Assembly (NCBI GenBank): GCA_036504735.1
Contig: DASXUQ010000009.1
Location: 353,204 to 417,203, forward strand
Reading direction: 5' to 3'
From: a bacterium
Lineage (GTDB): Bacteria; Electryoneota; RPQS01
DNA length: 64,000 nucleotides
A program made the translations under genes and the position numbers. The notes beneath the pieces were generated by a model. It ran no database searches, was not told the DNA's origin, and was given only the letters and a program-made list of their open reading frames with translations. Shown one piece after another: positions 60,830-64,000 of this stretch (positions are counted from its first letter, which is position 1; each line of letters begins with the position of its first letter).

Positions 60830-61930
60830 TTAGGCTTTGACGGCGGCGCCGTTGGCAACCACGGGAATCAGTTCATCCAGCCAGCCGAGCAGTTCCTTGA
60901 TCTCGGCCATGGTGCAGTCTCCCATGTGGGCGATGCGGAAGGTCTTCTCTTTCAGATCACCGTAGCCATTGGAGATGATCGCATGGTACTTCTTGGACAG
61001 CGCCTTGTTCAGGTCGCCGATGGGAATGCCCAGCGTGTTATTGATGCAGGTCAAGGTGTTGGATTCGAAGCCCTTCTCGGGGTAGAGTTCGAAGCCGGCA
61101 TTGACGGCCCACTCGCGCACGACCTTGGCCATGGCAAGGTGACGCGCCCAGCGGTTTTCGAGGCCTTCTTCATTCAGAATATGGTCGCAGGCGGCCTTCA
61201 GACCGAAGATAATGGGGATAGCGGGAGTGTGCGGGGTCTGAGCCTTGTCATTGTACTTCTTGGCGTCCACGAAATTGACATAGTAGCCGGGAGCCTTGGC
61301 CTGCGCCGCGCGCTCCATGGCCTTATTCGACACCATCGTCACACACAGACCGGTGGGCAGGCCCCAGCACTTCTGAGTGCCGGCGAGGCAGACGTCGAGG
61401 CCAAGCTTGTCGCATTCGATCTTGTCGCCAGCCATGGCCGAGACGGCGTCCACGCAGAACATGACATTGGGGTATTTCTTCATCATGGCGGCGACCTTTT
61501 CGATGGGCGCGCGCACGCCGGTGGAGGTCTCGTTGAAGACCATGCACAGCACATCATACTCGCCGGTGGCCAGCTTGGCGTCAATCGCCTCGGCGCTGAC
61601 GGCCTGGCCCCAGGGGACTTCGATCTTGTCGGCGGCAATGCCGTTGAACTTGTTGATTTCGAACCAGCGCTTGGAAAAGGCGCCGTTGACCGTGGTCAAA
61701 ACCTTCTTCTGGCACAGGTTGCGGACGCTGCCTTCCATAACTCCGGATGCCGAGCAGGTGAAGAGGAGGACATCCTGTTCAGTGTAAAGGATTTTCTGCA
61801 GCATCGGGATCAGGGCGCCGTGCAGATCCTTGTACTTCTGGGTGCGGTGGCCGATTTGCGGCGAGGCCACAGCGGCGAGGAGTTCGGGACGGACCTCTGA
61901 GGGTCCGGGGATAAATAATTTGTCGTGCAT
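60830..61930 (-). CDS. Class V aminotransferase, SerC/serine-glyoxylate type
   Basis: 366 residues, fold-type I PLP enzyme. It opens with LFIPGPSEVRPELL, then IGHRTQKYKDLH. TCSASGVMEGSVRN binds the cofactor phosphate and FCVDAVSAMAG carries the PLP-ring Asp. AGTQKCWGLPTGL has the Schiff-base lysine (about residue 193). This subgroup includes alanine/serine-glyoxylate aminotransferases and the phosphoserine aminotransferases used by bacteria that lack classical SerC. The serA gene about 5 kb away on the same strand favours the phosphoserine role (3-phosphohydroxypyruvate plus glutamate). Expected to be cytoplasmic. Confidence 0.85.
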   Translation of the reverse strand: MHDKLFIPGPSEVRPELLAAVASPQIGHRTQKYKDLHGALIPMLQKILYTEQDVLLFTCSASGVMEGSVRNLCQKKVLTTVNGAFSKRWFEINKFNGIAADKIEVPWGQAVSAEAIDAKLATGEYDVLCMVFNETSTGVRAPIEKVAAMMKKYPNVMFCVDAVSAMAGDKIECDKLGLDVCLAGTQKCWGLPTGLCVTMVSNKAMERAAQAKAPGYYVNFVDAKKYNDKAQTPHTPAIPIIFGLKAACDHILNEEGLENRWARHLAMAKVVREWAVNAGFELYPEKGFESNTLTCINNTLGIPIGDLNKALSKKYHAIISNGYGDLKEKTFRIAHMGDCTMAEIKELLGWLDELIPVVANGAAVKA

Positions 61931-62247
61931 GATCGGCTCACTCAGATTGTAGGGTATTGATTTTCAGCATTTTGCAATTTAAGCAAAACGCAACTATTTC
62001 CACGTTCCAAAATTAGCAAATTCCCGTGTCAAAGGCAATACAATGCCGAGAGATGCTCGAATTGTTTGGGACATCTTCGTTGCCTTTGGTGCGGAATGTT
62101 TTATCTTTAAGGGATGCCAATTCCGAACCCCCTTCTGATTCCCCCTTTTTCAAAGGGGGAAGGATGAGTTGTCTCCCCCCTTAGCATAAGGGGGGATAAA
62201 AGGGGGGTACCGTCCGAACATCCTGAAGAATTACTGAGGCAACAAAT
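61931..62247. other. Divergent intergenic region with two C/G-run hairpins
   Basis: This must hold the promoters of the aminotransferase (-) and the gene at 62248 (+). Two hairpins are perfect: CCCCCTTT with AAAGGGGG (62141-62148, 62152-62159) and CCCCCCTTA with TAAGGGGGG (62175-62183, 62187-62195). A third G-run follows at 62202. This resembles a dispersed palindromic element. GAGG at 62236 is the ribosome site for the right-hand gene. Confidence 0.5.
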
Positions 62248-62670
62248 ATGAACTCCCGTTTGAGAATCTTCTCCGCATTGGTTATACTATTTGGTCTGCT
62301 GGCGGCCCTTGGACACAGTCAAGAGAAGGCCGAAAGTTCTGCTCCCGCAAATAGTGCTCCCGCTGACAGCGCCAAGCCGCTGCCGTGGCTGCATGTGGAG
62401 GTGGAAACCAGTTACGGCTGGTTCTGGCAGAAATCCACCGGCATTGCCTACACCACTGCCGGACGGGACAGCAAACAGCGGGTAAAGGTCGGCAAGCTCT
62501 GTGTGCGCCTTGCCGCCCATGACACCACCGTCAAGTGCCTGGAGAATGCGGACTCGGTGGTCGTCTTTGAACAGAAGAAGGGTGTCGGCATCCACAAGCT
62601 GACCGCCTTTGTCTCCGCCTGGACCGAAAACCCCAAGCTGGATACGCTGCGGGTGCAGATGAACCCGTAA
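62248..62670 (+). CDS. Small exported protein of unknown function
   Basis: 140 residues with a clear signal peptide (SALVILFGLLAALGHSQ) and a short Ala/Ser/Pro linker (about residues 28-43). A beta-rich domain of about 90 residues follows (WLHVEVETSYGWFWQKSTG, VGKLCVRLAAHDTTVKCLEN, SVVVFEQKKGVGIHKLTAF). No family was recognised and there is no sorting domain. It is expected in the periplasm. The heptad island right after its stop separates it from the DinB-like gene. Confidence 0.65.
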   Translation: MNSRLRIFSALVILFGLLAALGHSQEKAESSAPANSAPADSAKPLPWLHVEVETSYGWFWQKSTGIAYTTAGRDSKQRVKVGKLCVRLAAHDTTVKCLENADSVVVFEQKKGVGIHKLTAFVSAWTENPKLDTLRVQMNP

Positions 62671-62672
62671 GA

Positions 62673-62755
62673 AAGGATGAAGGCGGAAGGATGAAGGATG
62701 AACCCGCCGACCTCTTCAGTTTATAATTTATCATTTTCAATTTCTAATTTTCCCC
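62673..62755 (+). repeat. Paired heptad island
   Basis: Purine half 62673-62700 (AAGGATG, AAGGCGG, AAGGATG, AAGGATG) starts 2 nt after the stop codon. Pyrimidine half 62714-62755 (CTTCAGT, TTATAAT, TTATCAT, TTTCAAT, TTCTAAT, TTTCCCC) ends 3 nt before the next start codon, so no Shine-Dalgarno sequence remains there. Confidence 0.8.
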
Positions 62756-62758
62756 TCC

Positions 62759-63232
62759 ATGACTTCCCAAAACCTTCTCAACCAGTTCCGCTTTAACCAG
62801 ATGATTCTGGTGCGTACACTGGCGGACATTTCTCAGGAAGACAGCCTGTGCCCCCCGGCGGCGCAGGGCAATTGCATCAACTATCTGCTGGGCCATCTGA
62901 TTGCCACCCGGTCTTTTCTGCTGCGGGATCTCGGGGCCGCGCCCGTTTGGGGCGAGGGGCTTGCCGTGTATGACCGCAACCCCAAGGACTTCCCCGCCGG
63001 CGCCAAGCCGCTCTCCGAGCTGAACGGGCTGTTGCAGGAGTCGCTCGAGACCGTCACCGCCACGCTGCACTCTTTCGAGCCCCGCCTCGGCGAGTCGGCC
63101 AAGCAGTTCCCCCATCTGCCCGAAGGCGGCACCTTCACCGACCGCATCGGCAGCTTCATCTGCCACGAAGCCTACCACGTCGGCCAGATCGGACTGGCAC
63201 GGCGGGCGCTGGGAAAACCGGGGCTGTTTTGA
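62759..63232 (+). CDS. DinB-like metal-binding helical-bundle protein
   Basis: 157 residues, length typical of DinB/DUF664 proteins. The four-helix pattern carries the three metal-ligand positions: His in NYLLGHLIATR (about residue 46) and two His in ICHEAYHVGQIGLARR (about 139 and 143). Members bind Ni2+/Zn2+-type ions and act in thiol transfer or stress responses; the exact role here is unknown. Cytoplasmic. Notably the 5' leader is a pyrimidine-rich heptad block with no ribosome-binding sequence. Confidence 0.85.
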   Translation: MTSQNLLNQFRFNQMILVRTLADISQEDSLCPPAAQGNCINYLLGHLIATRSFLLRDLGAAPVWGEGLAVYDRNPKDFPAGAKPLSELNGLLQESLETVTATLHSFEPRLGESAKQFPHLPEGGTFTDRIGSFICHEAYHVGQIGLARRALGKPGLF

Positions 63233-63233
63233 A

Positions 63234-63268
63234 GAAAATAGGAAATGGGAAATAGGAAATAGGAAAGA
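63234..63268 (+). repeat. Heptad island directly after a stop codon
   Basis: Five units (GAAAATA, GGAAATG, GGAAATA, GGAAATA, GGAAAGA) starting 1 nt after the DinB-like stop. The rest of the gap to 63533 shows no gene or clear terminator. Confidence 0.8.
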
Positions 63269-63533
63269 AGAGCGGCGGTAGGGGCTGATTGCATCGCCCG
63301 CCAAGCCTGAACAGCACCGCCGAGCCCGGTTGAGCCGAATTGCGAACGGACCTGCACTGCTTACACAACCCGGCCGAAACGCAGCCCCACCGCTACTACT
63401 CCACACCCTCCGGGTGCGGGTGAAAGACAGAAGGATCTTGGCCTTTTCGTCCTGACGGTACTCCGGAAAGATCTCAGGCAGATAACCAGATCGAAAGCTG
63501 CTCCTGTTTCAGAAAAAAAGTTAGAGAGGAATC

Positions 63534-63815
63534 GTGTTCAACGCCAAGGGCTATCTTTGGAGTGGGCCATATCCCTTCGGCCCAAGATCAACGGTTCGCG
63601 CGCCTGCCTTCTATTTGATCCTCGACGCGGATGAAGATCCTCGCGCTGTCGGTGCGGTCTCGCGAGACCAGCGCGGCGAGGATGTTCTCCGCGAACAAAA
63701 CATGAACCCGCGCAGTCGTTATCTGATCTGCTATCAAACCGTAACTAGCGAGGATGGCGGCGAGGTCGAAGACCGCCTTGACTTCTATCGAGAGCTATAT
63801 GAGATTGGGGGATAG
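63534..63815 (+). CDS. Small protein of unknown function
   Basis: 93 residues from GTG 63534 with AGAGAGGA upstream, a good site that decides the start. The sequence (FNAKGYLWSGPYPFGPRS, FYLILDADEDPRAVG, NPRSRYLICYQTV, ERLDFYRELYE-like end) is mixed alpha/beta without a signal peptide or known motif. It is followed 15 nt later by another gene in the same direction, and the two probably form a unit. Their sequence looks less GC-rich than the rest of the window. A nuclease or toxin partner is conceivable but unsupported. Confidence 0.55.
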   Translation: MFNAKGYLWSGPYPFGPRSTVRAPAFYLILDADEDPRAVGAVSRDQRGEDVLREQNMNPRSRYLICYQTVTSEDGGEVEDRLDFYRELYEIGG

Positions 63816-63830
63816 GGCGTGGAAAGGAAC

Positions 63831-64000
63831 ATGACGATAATGAAGACACACTGGGATCAATGGAGTTGCCTGGAGAGGGCTGCTGATCACCTTCTTGCAT
63901 GGGAGCAGGATGGCCGAAATGCCATTCCGTTGATCTACTGTGCACTCGAATTACGGTTCGCAATAGAGTCGTACCTTCTAAGTCGCTATGAGAACATAAT
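63831..64000 (+). CDS. Protein of unknown function, 3' partial (possible HEPN-like helices)
   Basis: The frame from ATG 63831 (GGAAAGGAAC just upstream) stays open to the window edge, 56 residues. They are strongly helical (WSCLERAADHLLAWEQD, then AIPLIYCALELRFAIESYLL). The pattern of a helix with ALELRxAIExYL is like the first two helices of HEPN-type or AbiV-like proteins, but the key RX4-6H motif is not in the visible part. It probably pairs with the gene at 63534. The function cannot be called from this fragment. Confidence 0.5.
   Translation, partial: MTIMKTHWDQWSCLERAADHLLAWEQDGRNAIPLIYCALELRFAIESYLLSRYENI

Noticed and set aside
901-63268. CRISPR array as an explanation for the repeated short units
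   Set aside because: Units are 7-8 nt, directly abutting and variable, without constant 20-40-nt repeats and unique spacers, and no cas gene is present.
1-64000. Type IX secretion machinery (PorK/L/M/N, SprA, PorU) encoded here
   Set aside because: None of the genes in this window resembles a machinery component; only the sorting domains of the substrates are present.
1-64000. tRNA or rRNA genes
   Set aside because: No T-loop GGTTCGAATCC-type signature with a cloverleaf context and no rRNA-like conserved segments were noticed in the intergenic regions. This was a visual check only.

Overview
The window looks like a chromosomal segment of a Gram-negative bacterium of the FCB assemblage (Bacteroidota-Ignavibacteria-KSB1-Zixibacteria-like candidate phyla). 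The reasons are the many secreted proteins ending in a type IX secretion-like sorting domain (SPNPFNP ... G.YF.RL ... LLLK), the large multiheme cytochromes, and GC-rich coding sequence. No rRNA, tRNA, CRISPR array, transposase or secretion machinery was recognised, so the phylum is an inference.

Region 1-9586 (+) is one tight operon for membrane-linked electron transfer. It holds the end of a HybB/HmcC/NrfD-type quinol-interacting membrane subunit, a 42-residue HmcD-like membrane peptide, a 13-heme cytochrome, two tandem 17-heme cytochromes each fused to a b-type cytochrome membrane domain, an 18-heme NapC-headed cytochrome, and a small excisionase-type HTH protein. The likely role is to move electrons between the menaquinone pool and a periplasmic or extracellular heme network.

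Region 9.7-26.5 kb holds secreted beta-propeller and beta-helix proteins (one interrupted by TAG), two paralogous Gly/Arg/Tyr-rich secreted proteins, and a small metabolic set: FAD-linked oxidase, alpha/beta hydrolase, aldo/keto reductase and 7Fe ferredoxin. Region 26.6-36.1 kb is mostly cytoplasmic or membrane: DUF1015 protein, soluble MgtE-like regulator, DUF2130 protein, RhlE-type helicase, Nramp-like transporter and EamA exporter, plus one tailless propeller.

Region 36.2-60.7 kb (all - strand) is a tandem array of surface or secreted proteins: six members of one family, propellers, an FG-GAP protein, a 1035-residue protein and a paralogous pair. Two array members are decayed. Into the array are set serA and an arylamine N-acetyltransferase; a SerC-type aminotransferase follows it. 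The right end holds a DinB-like protein and an unrecognised two-gene unit running off the edge.

The most unusual feature is a dispersed family of 7-nt (sometimes 8-nt) direct repeats of changing sequence, such as GGAAATA, AACGATG, ATGAAGG and GAAAAAC. It occupies intergenic spacers throughout the window, often as a purine-rich block followed by a pyrimidine-rich block. It also enters genes: it forms the linker just before the sorting domain in many secreted proteins, the N-terminus of a cytochrome and the stop region of the DUF2130 gene. A second notable event is a frameshift lying exactly inside a perfect 18-bp palindrome (50383-50421).
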